Of a DNA stretch of 64,000 nucleotides, positions 1 through 8,051 are shown piece after piece. Below the pieces are notes generated by a model that did no database searches, was not told where the DNA came from, and saw only the letters and a list, made by a program, of their open reading frames with translations. The DNA comes from Planctomycetota bacterium. GTDB lineage: Bacteria; Planctomycetota; UBA8108; UBA1146. Location: the NCBI GenBank assembly GCA_016776905.1, contig JADHSM010000003.1, positions 184,031-248,030 on the forward strand, in the 5' to 3' direction. Both the position numbers and the translations under genes were made by a program. Every line of letters begins with the position of its first letter. Positions within the stretch are counted from its first letter, which is position 1.

Positions 1-1116
1 AAACTCCTTGAGTCTATTCAATCCAGGGCCGTTTCGGTTCCGATACTCGCCTCTCTTTCTGCAGAAATGAAACGGGAAACACGTCTACTTCAGAGAGGCT
101 CATATCTTCAACCGGGCGAAATCGTAACGGGAAATGTCCCCGAGTTTCTGCACTCACCGTCCAGCGACACTCCCATGAATCGATTGGAATTGGCGAAGTG
201 GCTTGTTCACCCCGACAACCCTTTAACAGCAAGAGTTCAGGTCAATCGCATATGGGAGCAACTTTTCGGAAAAGGGTTAGTGAGAACTGTCGAGGACCTC
301 GGCACTCAGGGCGAACTGCCGAGCCACCCGGAGTTACTGGATCACCTGGCTGTCACCTGGCAGGAAAGTGACCAATGGAGTTTTAAGGCATTGATTCGCA
401 GGATCATGCTGAGTGATACCTATCGCCAAAGCAGCCGTCAGACACCTGAACATTTACGGACAGATCCTGATAATGTTTGGCTCGCAAGGGCACCGAGAAC
501 AAGACTCACTGCAGAAATGATCCGTGATCAGGCTCTAGCAGTCGGTGGGCTCCTGTCTCGAAAACTGTACGGTCCACCCGTCTATCCCCCACAACCCGAT
601 GGTGTTTGGCAAGTGGTCTACAATGGCTCTAATTGGCCCACGAGCGTCGGCGAAAATAGAGTACGCCGAAGCCTCTATACCTATTGGCGAAGAACTGCAC
701 CTTATCCGGCTATGCTAATTTTTGATTCTCCCGATCGTCAAGTATGCCAATCTCGGCGCATTCGAACGAATACACCTCTTCAAGCCTTGGTCACACTCAA
801 TGATCCTGTCTACATCGAAGCCGCGGCCGGATTGGCAAAGCTGGCTTTATCAGAGAACGACACTGTCCTTGACGCTGTCACCTTCGCTTTTCGGCGCGCG
901 CTCTCAAGAAAACCTGAATCAGCAGAATTAGAAACACTGATGTCATTGGTATCGCAACAAATCGATCACTTCTCTGAATCTCCAGAAAATGCTCAAGCAC
1001 TCATCGAAGGAGCAAACTGGGATATTTCAACCGAGCAAGATCCTCTGGAAGCGGCCGCTTTGATTATTTTGGCAAATGTAATTCTAAACCTCGATGAATT
1101 TCTCGTCAGGGGGTGA
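1..1116 (+). CDS. DUF1553 domain protein, C-terminal part (5' end outside window)
   Basis: The reading frame is open from base 1, so the gene starts before the window and the first in-window ATG (67) is not its start. What remains matches the C-terminal DUF1553 part of the planctomycete PSD1/DUF1549/DUF1553 family: the segment around ERxxLLQRGSYLQPGE, the stretch NRLELAKWLVHPDNPLTARV, RIWEQLFGKGLV, SHPELLDHLA and the closing LANVILNLDEFLVRG are characteristic. Complete members are exported, often carry a cytochrome c-like N-terminal domain and number in the dozens per planctomycete genome; their biochemical role is not established. The stop codon overlaps the region of the next gene's start, and pairing with a DUF1501 gene is the usual arrangement, so the two are very likely cotranscribed. 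Confidence 0.93.
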   Translation, partial: KLLESIQSRAVSVPILASLSAEMKRETRLLQRGSYLQPGEIVTGNVPEFLHSPSSDTPMNRLELAKWLVHPDNPLTARVQVNRIWEQLFGKGLVRTVEDLGTQGELPSHPELLDHLAVTWQESDQWSFKALIRRIMLSDTYRQSSRQTPEHLRTDPDNVWLARAPRTRLTAEMIRDQALAVGGLLSRKLYGPPVYPPQPDGVWQVVYNGSNWPTSVGENRVRRSLYTYWRRTAPYPAMLIFDSPDRQVCQSRRIRTNTPLQALVTLNDPVYIEAAAGLAKLALSENDTVLDAVTFAFRRALSRKPESAELETLMSLVSQQIDHFSESPENAQALIEGANWDISTEQDPLEAAALIILANVILNLDEFLVRG

Positions 1117-1121
1117 ACATC

Positions 1122-2576
1122 ATGGATTCCGATCAACAGTTTTTTCTAGAACATCACCGAGAGATCACCCGTCGCTGGTTCCTTGGCCGGATGGGCTTGG
1201 GAATTGGCGGCTTGGCTCTGTCTTCCATCTCTCCGGGTGGCCTTGGTGCAAAACCCGCTCCTGTCGAGGGCATCATCAGGGCGCCTCACTTCGCACCCAG
1301 AGCGAAGAGAGTGATCGCTATACATATGGCAGGGTCTCCTCCGCAACAGGATCTCTTTGATCCAAAACCACTGTTGAAGGAAATGGATGGTCAACCCTGC
1401 CCTGATCACCTGATGAAGGACGAAATATTCCCCTTTATCAAAGGACACCCCAAAATATTAGCCAGCCCCTACGAATTTGAACGTGATCCTCAGTCCGGGA
1501 TGGAAATCTCAGAACTGATGCCCGAACTTCGCAAGGTCTCCAACGAAATCTGCATGATCCGTTCGATGCACACGGAACAATTTAATCATGCTCCGGCACA
1601 GATGTTTATCTACACCGGTTCACCCCGCTTCGGTCGCCCTTCAATGGGCTCTTGGCTGACATGGGGCCTTGGAAGTGGCAATACGGATCTGCCTTCATAT
1701 GTGGTGTTAGTCTCGGGAGGAAAAACTCCCAGTTCAGGGAAAAGTGTTTGGGGATCAGGCTTTCTTCCCTCAGTTCACCAGGGTGTTCAATGTCGAACTT
1801 CTGGGGACCCCGTTCTCTATCTTGGAAACCCTCCTGGGGTAGACGGTGTCACTCGCAGAGATTCCATCGATGCAATTCAAGCCTTGGATCGAATTGCCGC
1901 AGAGAGAGACTCAGATCCTGAAACTTTGACACGCATCGAACAATACGAGCTGGCCTTCCGCATGCAAACCTCAGTTCCAGAGGTCATGGACGTCTCCCAG
2001 GAAAGCCAAGAAACCTTGGATATGTATGGAGCAGATGCCTCGCAAGCAAGCTTCGCCAGAAATTGTCTCCTCGCGAGAAGGCTCGTGGAAAAAGACGTCC
2101 GCTTTGTTCAGCTCTTTGATTGGGGTTGGGATACTCACGGTACCAATCCCAGCGATGACATCATCCATCAATTACCTTTGAAGTGTAAACAAACAGATCG
2201 CCCGGTCGCAGCACTCATTAAAGACCTACGCCAAAGAGGCCTTCTCGATGACACCTTGATACTCTGGACTGGGGAATTTGGACGAACGGCCATGAATGAA
2301 GAACGGGGAGGATCTCAATATCTGGGAAGAGACCACCACCCCCATAGTTACACCATGTGGATGGCCGGAGGAGGAGTCAAAGGGGGATATGTACACGGTG
2401 AAACCGATGAATTCGGTTATTCCATCACCAAGGATCCCGTTCATGTTCATGATCTTCAAGCCACGGTGCTCCACCTGATGGGATTCCATCATGAACAGTT
2501 AACTTATCCCTATCAGGGAAGAGATTTCCGTCTCACAGATGTCCACGGAAAGGTGATTCAGGATTTGATCTCATAA
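1122..2576 (+). CDS. DUF1501 domain protein (sulfatase-like fold), probable Tat substrate
   Basis: DUF1501 family, related in fold to alkaline phosphatases and sulfatases. Seen in sequence: an N-terminal twin-arginine type signal (TRRWFLG followed by the hydrophobic stretch GLGIGGLALSSI), then the family landmarks HMAGSPPQQDLFDPKP, SMHTEQFNHAPAQMF, GSWLTWGLGS, DWGWDTHG and ILWTGEFGRTAMNEERGG. The length of about 485 residues is normal. An in-frame GTG at 1113 overlaps the stop of the DUF1553 gene, but AGGGGGTGA lies 5-6 nt before the ATG at 1122, so that start is preferred. DUF1553 and DUF1501 genes are typically paired in planctomycetes; the enzymatic substrate is unknown. Confidence 0.93.
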   Translation: MDSDQQFFLEHHREITRRWFLGRMGLGIGGLALSSISPGGLGAKPAPVEGIIRAPHFAPRAKRVIAIHMAGSPPQQDLFDPKPLLKEMDGQPCPDHLMKDEIFPFIKGHPKILASPYEFERDPQSGMEISELMPELRKVSNEICMIRSMHTEQFNHAPAQMFIYTGSPRFGRPSMGSWLTWGLGSGNTDLPSYVVLVSGGKTPSSGKSVWGSGFLPSVHQGVQCRTSGDPVLYLGNPPGVDGVTRRDSIDAIQALDRIAAERDSDPETLTRIEQYELAFRMQTSVPEVMDVSQESQETLDMYGADASQASFARNCLLARRLVEKDVRFVQLFDWGWDTHGTNPSDDIIHQLPLKCKQTDRPVAALIKDLRQRGLLDDTLILWTGEFGRTAMNEERGGSQYLGRDHHPHSYTMWMAGGGVKGGYVHGETDEFGYSITKDPVHVHDLQATVLHLMGFHHEQLTYPYQGRDFRLTDVHGKVIQDLIS

Positions 2577-2596
2577 AGAACCGTGAACCAGCCTGA

Positions 2597-4363
2597 TCAA
2601 TCTCCCAAAATCCAGCACGAATCAGGTTGAGAGTTGTTCAGATTCACATCAGGGCCCGGCAACGGATATGGGGCAGCCGGTGAAGGTCCATCCTGAAAGA
2701 GTAGGGAGATGATCTGAATGGCATCCGTGATAGTGACAAAACCATCATCTTGGAAGTCACAAGCATCGACGCAGCCTTCAGTATCTTCGGAGTTGAAGAG
2801 GTAACCCAGTACTGTCAACGCATCGGAAATATCTATGCTCAGATTTCCGTTACAGTCTCCCCTTAAGAAACAATGACCATAACCGAGGGCTTCATGAGCA
2901 CCCAGATCACGACGTAATCCTTGTGGCCGTAGCACCCCATCGATATCGGTGACGGGTAATCCAGGATAATCGTCGGTGCCTTCATCTATCGCAGCCGAAC
3001 ACTCCCCCGGATAACCGAAATCATCCAGTTCTGCATCTTTCTGAAAGACGAGAGGTTCTTCGGGATCCGCACCCTGCATCAACACGTGAATCAGATTGAA
3101 ATCTGCTAAGGGCCCCTCAGATAATCCGGCCTCTCTTGTCGCATCATTTCTCCAGATAATAGAATTAACGATGGTAGGGTTCGCGAGTAATTCAGCTCGA
3201 ATACCCCCGCCCTTACCGTATGTCGAATTGCTGTCGATGGTGCAATGGAGAAATAATGCAGAGACACCCTCGACGCACGCTACTCCTCCCCCGGAGTCAG
3301 AAGCATGGTTATTCAAGATCAGGCAATTTTCGACGCGAGGATCTCCGAGGATTCTCAGGAACAAGCCTCCACCCTGATGAGCCGCACTGTTATCTGTCAC
3401 TCTGAGACGGGCAAAAGTCGAGAAGGTCTCAAAGTTATAGATTCCTCCACCATCGTGATTCGCAGTGTTTCCGGAAATTGTGCTATCGACAATATTGAGA
3501 TCCGAGAAGTGAGTGACTCCCAGACCCCCTCCATCATTGGCGATATTGCCCAACACCTGAAGGCCTGAAACTTCGAAGTTGGAGAACTGCTCAAAAAGCC
3601 CTCCCCCTCCTTCATCTGTGGCAAAATTACCTTCGACCAAACACTGGCTGAAGGATCCATTGGCCATAGACATAAAGAACCCGCCTCCAGATTCTCCACT
3701 GTTTTGAAGGAAATCGCAGTCGAGCACATTGATCTGTGATTCCCCACCTGCAAAAAATCCACCACCCCAGCCATATGACAAGTTTTCCAAAAATTGACTC
3801 TGGGAAATCGTGCAACTACCACCTTCAACAGAAAGTCCACCACCTTGACTGGCGAAGTTATTCAGGAAGACGCAATCACTGATCGTAATATTGGAGTTCT
3901 CCGAGTGGACTCCGCCGCCTCTGGAAGAACTGTTTTCTAAAAACATACAGTTATCGATCGTGGAGACACTATCGATCACGATCAATCCGCCTCCACAAAG
4001 AGATAGAGGCTCGCCGCAACTGACGCCAAATCCGTTTTGAACAGTGAATCCAGAAAGTCTGCAACTTGTGGATATTGATTCCATCTTCACGACAGATAGA
4101 AAACTTCCAGCTCCATCCAAAAACGTAAACTCAGGGCCATCGACGCCGATGATCTCCAGAGATTTTCCTTCGTAGTCGACAAACTCTTGATACGTCCCTG
4201 GGGATACTAAAATACGGTCGCCGTCATTGGCGATGGCTATCGCCGCATTAATGGTGGGATATTGTCCTGGAACTTGCCTATCCAATGCTTGCGAATCTCT
4301 ACCCTGTAACAACACAGAGCAAAAAATCGCCAATGCTAAGAGATAGCGGGGTTGTTTATTCAT
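2597..4363 (-). CDS. Secreted right-handed beta-helix protein with C-terminal dockerin
   Basis: Predicted exported protein: the signal peptide begins at MNKQPRYLLALAIFCSVLL. The mature part starts with VPGQYPTINAAIAIANDGDRI, the usual opening of parallel beta-helix (pectin-lyase fold) proteins, followed by about ten imperfect repeats rich in GGG (NSSSRGGGVHSENSN, NFASQGGGLSVEGG and similar). The end holds two dockerin-like calcium-binding repeats (RGDCNGNLSIDISDALTVLGYLF and DACDFQDDGFVTITDAIQIISLLF) plus a PYPLPGPD tail. An in-frame ATG 48 bases upstream lies inside the preceding gene; the ATG at 4363 gives an 8-bp gap after that gene's stop and directly precedes the signal peptide. No catalytic residues could be assigned, so it may be an adhesin or a polysaccharide-active enzyme. 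It probably forms an operon with the dockerin gene upstream. Confidence 0.85.
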   Translation of the reverse strand: MNKQPRYLLALAIFCSVLLQGRDSQALDRQVPGQYPTINAAIAIANDGDRILVSPGTYQEFVDYEGKSLEIIGVDGPEFTFLDGAGSFLSVVKMESISTSCRLSGFTVQNGFGVSCGEPLSLCGGGLIVIDSVSTIDNCMFLENSSSRGGGVHSENSNITISDCVFLNNFASQGGGLSVEGGSCTISQSQFLENLSYGWGGGFFAGGESQINVLDCDFLQNSGESGGGFFMSMANGSFSQCLVEGNFATDEGGGGLFEQFSNFEVSGLQVLGNIANDGGGLGVTHFSDLNIVDSTISGNTANHDGGGIYNFETFSTFARLRVTDNSAAHQGGGLFLRILGDPRVENCLILNNHASDSGGGVACVEGVSALFLHCTIDSNSTYGKGGGIRAELLANPTIVNSIIWRNDATREAGLSEGPLADFNLIHVLMQGADPEEPLVFQKDAELDDFGYPGECSAAIDEGTDDYPGLPVTDIDGVLRPQGLRRDLGAHEALGYGHCFLRGDCNGNLSIDISDALTVLGYLFNSEDTEGCVDACDFQDDGFVTITDAIQIISLLFQDGPSPAAPYPLPGPDVNLNNSQPDSCWILGD

Positions 4364-4371
4364 TGCGTATC

Positions 4372-5286
4372 TCACGGGCATGTTGGACACGCTGGTGAGG
4401 GAGTAACGCAATTGAAATCGTCATCTCCAGGATACTCTTCAAGTCCACACTCTGGGAATGGGTACGGCGGAGCGACTCCAATACCAAACACATAATAGAG
4501 TGTAAAAACAACATCAGTAATGTTGTAGAGCCCGTCGTCATCTGCATCTGCTGCATCGAGACAACTCGGTCCTATTCCGTCTAAAAATAGATAATGAAGA
4601 GAAAAGATTGGATCAGCAACATCAACAATAGCATCGTTGTTCGCGTCACCCCTAATGAAGAGCGCCGTCGCTGGCACACACACCTGGCCAGGATAAGTCA
4701 AAGATGGAGCGATCGATTCGTTATTGATAACAGCACGATTCGAAAGAACAACATTTCCGGTCCCGTTGATCTGATCGCAAAAGCTCACTGTGTAACATTC
4801 GAAACAGTCGACTTCCTCAGGTGCAAAAAACTCAAAGTTGCCGATCTCTTGAGGAAGAAAACTTGGAGGAATTGTTTGTCCTGCAAAAGGCGGTAAAAAG
4901 TCTACTAGAATTCCAATAAGGATCTCTCGGCCGTCTCCATCCTCATCATCATTATCCATTTGTTGGTTGACGTATTCGGCACCGACATCTTCAACCACCG
5001 TATCTTCTATGGTGAAAGATCCCGGCAATGCAATGAGGGGTGCTTCAAAACAGGCTGTAATAGTGAAGCCTTGTATATTGCTGGAAGGATCAATGAAGAA
5101 GAATGAAAACTTCTCCACTCCCCCAGGCTGAATACGAACCTGAGGATCATAAATAGCTGTCCCCGTTTTTCCACCTAGATAAATGGTGTCATCTAATGCG
5201 AACAACGGTGTGCCCATGAGTAACAGCCCGATGATCACCAGGGAAAACTGGATGACCCCGACAGGCTTGGCGGGTGACTTTCTCAT
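4372..5286 (-). CDS. Secreted cohesin-like/dockerin protein
   Basis: A 304-residue exported protein with a signal peptide (VIQFSLVIIGLLLMGTPLFA). Residues about 30-205 are beta-rich with the pattern often seen ahead of planctomycete dockerins (VRIQPGGVEKFSFFFID, IGILVDFLPPFAGQTIPP, IGNFEFF), reminiscent of cohesin-type Ig-like folds; that assignment is inference. The C-terminal third has two dockerin repeats, RGDANNDAIVDVADPIFSLHYLF and DAADADDDGLYNITDVVFTLYYVF, and ends in a cysteine-containing tail (CPTCP). Located 8 bp upstream of the beta-helix dockerin gene on the same strand, so probably cotranscribed. Function unknown. Confidence 0.8.
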   Translation of the reverse strand: MRKSPAKPVGVIQFSLVIIGLLLMGTPLFALDDTIYLGGKTGTAIYDPQVRIQPGGVEKFSFFFIDPSSNIQGFTITACFEAPLIALPGSFTIEDTVVEDVGAEYVNQQMDNDDEDGDGREILIGILVDFLPPFAGQTIPPSFLPQEIGNFEFFAPEEVDCFECYTVSFCDQINGTGNVVLSNRAVINNESIAPSLTYPGQVCVPATALFIRGDANNDAIVDVADPIFSLHYLFLDGIGPSCLDAADADDDGLYNITDVVFTLYYVFGIGVAPPYPFPECGLEEYPGDDDFNCVTPSPACPTCP

Positions 5287-5484
5287 AAACTCTTCCAGAT
5301 CCTATAAATAACTATCTATTGACGGCGAGCAGACAAATATTGAAGTCTTCGAACTCACGAGAATAATCTTCACTTATTAATAATCTACACCCGAAGTAAA
5401 CTGCCTAATGTGTACATTGACAATATCCGGTCTTAAAAAAATATCGTAACTTGCGATTATTAACTACAAAACTAACAAGGGTAA

Positions 5485-6585
5485 CTAATGATTACAAACG
5501 CAGTCCTGTGCCTTATTTAGGCGATATTCGCGGGATGTCCCGCCTATGGCATCTATTGTTAATAATCGCCCCAGCAGTGGATCCCCCATCTGAGCGAGAA
5601 TTTTCAGTACTTCTGTCGATTGGTACATTCCGACCATTCCGGGCAAGACTCCCAATACACCCGTTTCAGCACAGCCCTGACATAAATCAGGGTCCGGTAC
5701 GGTGGGATGTAAACAACGGAGACAGGGACCTCCCTTTTGAGGATCAAACACCGTCACCATGCCCTCAAATCGGTGAACGGAGCCATGAACCACCGGGATA
5801 CCGCGATTTCTGGCAGCATCGCTGACCAAAAAACGGGTCGGAAAATTGTCACTGGCATCCACGATGACATCGACGTCTTCGATGAGATCCATCACGTTCG
5901 AAGTGTCCAGTCGAAGAACGTGCTCCTCCACTGTGACTCCAGGATTCATGGCACGGAGCTGACTCGCTGCCAAAGGGACTTTTAACTCGCCCACGTCCCT
6001 CGATTTATAAATAATTTGTCGAGGGAGATTGGATCGGCTCACAACGTCATCATCCACGAGTCGCAGCGTCCCCACTCCCCCAGAAGCAAGGTACATGGCT
6101 GCGGGGCACCCCAATCCACCGACACCCACAATCATGACTCTACTTTTTAACAAACGTTGCTGCCCCGTCATGCCAAATTCAGGGAGAACCAACTGACTGG
6201 CATATCTCTCCCGCTGTTCATCGTCCAATTCTGAAGCCGTCTCAGGAATCTGAATAGGATGACCATTCGAGATCCATTCGACAAATCCTCCAGACATCGA
6301 AGTCGCCCGCCCCCAACCTTGTTGACGGAGGTACCGAGTGGCCTGTAACGAACGAATACCGTGTTGACAATATACGATCAGCGGCTGATCGGGATGCGAC
6401 ATTGATTCTGTCACTTCTGGAACCCGAGAGAGGGGTAGATGTAAAGCACCCGGCAATATCCCGTCGGCAAGCTCAAATTCTTCCCTGACATCTAAGGCGA
6501 CAGAACCCGGGTTTTTTCGAAGCCACTCCTCCACCTGCTGCGGAGAAAGTTCTTCTGGAAAGGCATCCATATCATTAGGTGTCAT
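5485..6585 (-). CDS. MoeB/ThiF-type sulfur-carrier adenylyltransferase with N-terminal rhodanese domain
   Basis: E1-like enzyme that would activate the C-terminal glycine of a ThiS/MoaD-type sulfur carrier protein with ATP, with a fused sulfurtransferase. Residues about 10-110 are a rhodanese domain (LDVREEFELADGILPGALHLP; active loop CQHGIRS with Cys73). Residues 125-366 are the ThiF/MoeB fold: nucleotide motif GVGGLGC (154-160), DDDVVSRSNLPRQ, DASDNFPTR, and the zinc-binding CLRC (288-291). The second zinc knuckle is shortened to CVC (362-364) four residues from the end instead of CxxC. In MoeZ and MOCS3 the rhodanese is C-terminal, so the order here is reversed. The start ATG follows GAGG with 8 nt spacing inside a duplicated 11-bp element. 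The pathway (molybdopterin, thiamine or thiolated tRNA) cannot be decided from context. Confidence 0.9.
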   Translation of the reverse strand: MTPNDMDAFPEELSPQQVEEWLRKNPGSVALDVREEFELADGILPGALHLPLSRVPEVTESMSHPDQPLIVYCQHGIRSLQATRYLRQQGWGRATSMSGGFVEWISNGHPIQIPETASELDDEQRERYASQLVLPEFGMTGQQRLLKSRVMIVGVGGLGCPAAMYLASGGVGTLRLVDDDVVSRSNLPRQIIYKSRDVGELKVPLAASQLRAMNPGVTVEEHVLRLDTSNVMDLIEDVDVIVDASDNFPTRFLVSDAARNRGIPVVHGSVHRFEGMVTVFDPQKGGPCLRCLHPTVPDPDLCQGCAETGVLGVLPGMVGMYQSTEVLKILAQMGDPLLGRLLTIDAIGGTSREYRLNKAQDCVCNH

Positions 6586-6586
6586 C

Positions 6587-6608
6587 GGTTCATCCTCGGT
6601 TCATCCTC
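6587..6608. repeat. Two 11-bp tandem copies carrying the moeB-like gene's ribosome binding site
   Basis: GGTTCATCCTC occurs twice head to tail directly upstream of the adenylyltransferase start. On the coding strand each copy reads GAGGATGAACC, so the Shine-Dalgarno-like GAGG is duplicated. The downstream copy sits 8 nt before the ATG. Confidence 0.8.
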
Positions 6609-6800
6609 GGTTCGCGGCCCCTCCTACGACGTCACTCTTAGATCTGACACATGACATGGGGATCCCGTTGTTCTACACTGAGTGTCACCGCTCTTCTGCA
6701 CCTGGACAACCACATGCAGAAAAGCAAAGTGCTTCATGTGAGAAGAGACTCTCATATAAAATAACGGCCGGGATTGACGGTCGGGATGAACGACACACAT

Positions 6801-6880
6801 TACAGCAATCGGAAACACAGCACAGCAATCGGAAACACAGCACAGCAATCGGAAACACAGCACAGCAACCGGAACGAAAG
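6801..6880. repeat. 20-bp tandem repeat, about 4 copies
   Basis: The unit CACAGCAATCGGAAACACAG is present three times in direct succession (first copy begins with T), followed by a degenerate fourth copy (CACAGCAACCGGAACGAAAG). It lies in the intergenic stretch 6586-6897, 18 bp before the start of the next gene. There are no spacers between units, so it is a minisatellite and not a CRISPR. The rest of that intergenic stretch shows no gene. Confidence 0.95.
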
Positions 6881-6897
6881 GGCATGGCAGGCAATCT

Positions 6898-7806
6898 ATG
6901 TTGAAGGGAAGAGATCAGCTCCTTGAAACCACCCGAATATTTCTAAAATCGGCTATGGATTCTGGAATCATTGACACTCAGGAGCACTCCTATCTCTCTG
7001 AATGTCTCAGCTCGATTCCAGAAACAGAAAATTGCGGCCTTCAAGCTGATCAAGCAGAACAGTTTATTCACACCACTATTCAACTGATTCAAGCATGCCT
7101 CTACGAAAAAGAACCACCACGAACCGGCTTTGTAACTCCCATTCTCCAAAAAGAATTAGATCGTCATTGCCAAGAAAAAGGGGGTTCGAGTTGGAATCTG
7201 GAGTCGGTCAATGATGTATCCAGAAAAGGGAAAGATCGCCGCTTCACATTTGGTCAAGTGAAACAAAATCCGGACGATCCCGATGATCCCTCTTTCTTCG
7301 GTGGCGTCTGGCTCGCGAACTGCGATGGCAAAACCAGGCGCATCGCATTTGCCATCGTGGCCGATGTCATCCCTGGGTCGGAAGCATGGGAGCCTGTTGA
7401 AAACCTCAATGAAAACAGGGACTCACTGCATGAGACGGTGAAGAACCGAGGGCAATACCCCTGGAAGTTACAAGTAAATCCAGATTCAGATCTGGGACGT
7501 TGGATCGTAAGGCTCACGGGGACTCCTAATGTCGGTCAACATAGTGGCCACATTCCTTTGGGCGTATTGGGCGAAGCCGTAAGAAGAGCCTTAGAGCCAC
7601 GAGGCCTCACCCATTTATTGCTGGGCCCAAGTCGCAGAGACCCTCCCACAGAACCTTGGCACACCGGATCTTTCCTGAGAAGGATCGGTAGCAGTTTTGA
7701 TTTCGAATGGAGGGGTTACGCCATCGAACCACGTCGGGATACTCTCGTCGAGGCTACGTGTGTGATTGGCGTCCGTGGAAAAATTCTACAAATCTTGGAT
7801 TGCTAA
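6898..7806 (+). CDS. Hypothetical protein, 302 residues
   Basis: Not recognised. The protein is soluble, with no signal peptide or membrane segment. Residues 1-85 are predicted mostly helical. The remainder contains conserved-looking motifs: FTFGQVKQNPDDPDDPSFFG, GGVWLANCDGKTRRIAFAIV, a HIPLGVLGEAVRRALE helix and a C-terminal beta-rich part ending in ICVRGKILQILDC-like sequence. The start ATG at 6898 has a weak AGGCA 5 nt upstream. It stands alone on the plus strand, 245 bp ahead of the giant macroglobulin gene, with the 20-bp tandem repeat just upstream. Codon structure is continuous and no frameshift is visible. No function is proposed. Confidence 0.7.
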   Translation: MLKGRDQLLETTRIFLKSAMDSGIIDTQEHSYLSECLSSIPETENCGLQADQAEQFIHTTIQLIQACLYEKEPPRTGFVTPILQKELDRHCQEKGGSSWNLESVNDVSRKGKDRRFTFGQVKQNPDDPDDPSFFGGVWLANCDGKTRRIAFAIVADVIPGSEAWEPVENLNENRDSLHETVKNRGQYPWKLQVNPDSDLGRWIVRLTGTPNVGQHSGHIPLGVLGEAVRRALEPRGLTHLLLGPSRRDPPTEPWHTGSFLRRIGSSFDFEWRGYAIEPRRDTLVEATCVIGVRGKILQILDC

Positions 7807-8051
7807 AGCCCTTATCAACGTTGACTTCATGAATTGTACTTCATACAGAACTGCTTCTTCCTAAACGACAGAACTCATTTGAGACAAAACAACCGTGGAG
7901 CGTGAACGAGACGCCTCATTTGAAGCATGACCATTTCCTATGCTACCCAATATGTTTTCATCACTTACAATAATCAGATCCTAGTCAGGACCCGGCAAAT
8001 GGTTGGATTTCATGTCTTCTATGAGATCTTTCCCCTTCCAAAGGAGACGCA

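Noticed and set aside
6801..6880. CRISPR array
   Set aside because: The 20-bp units are directly adjacent with no spacers and there are no cas genes.
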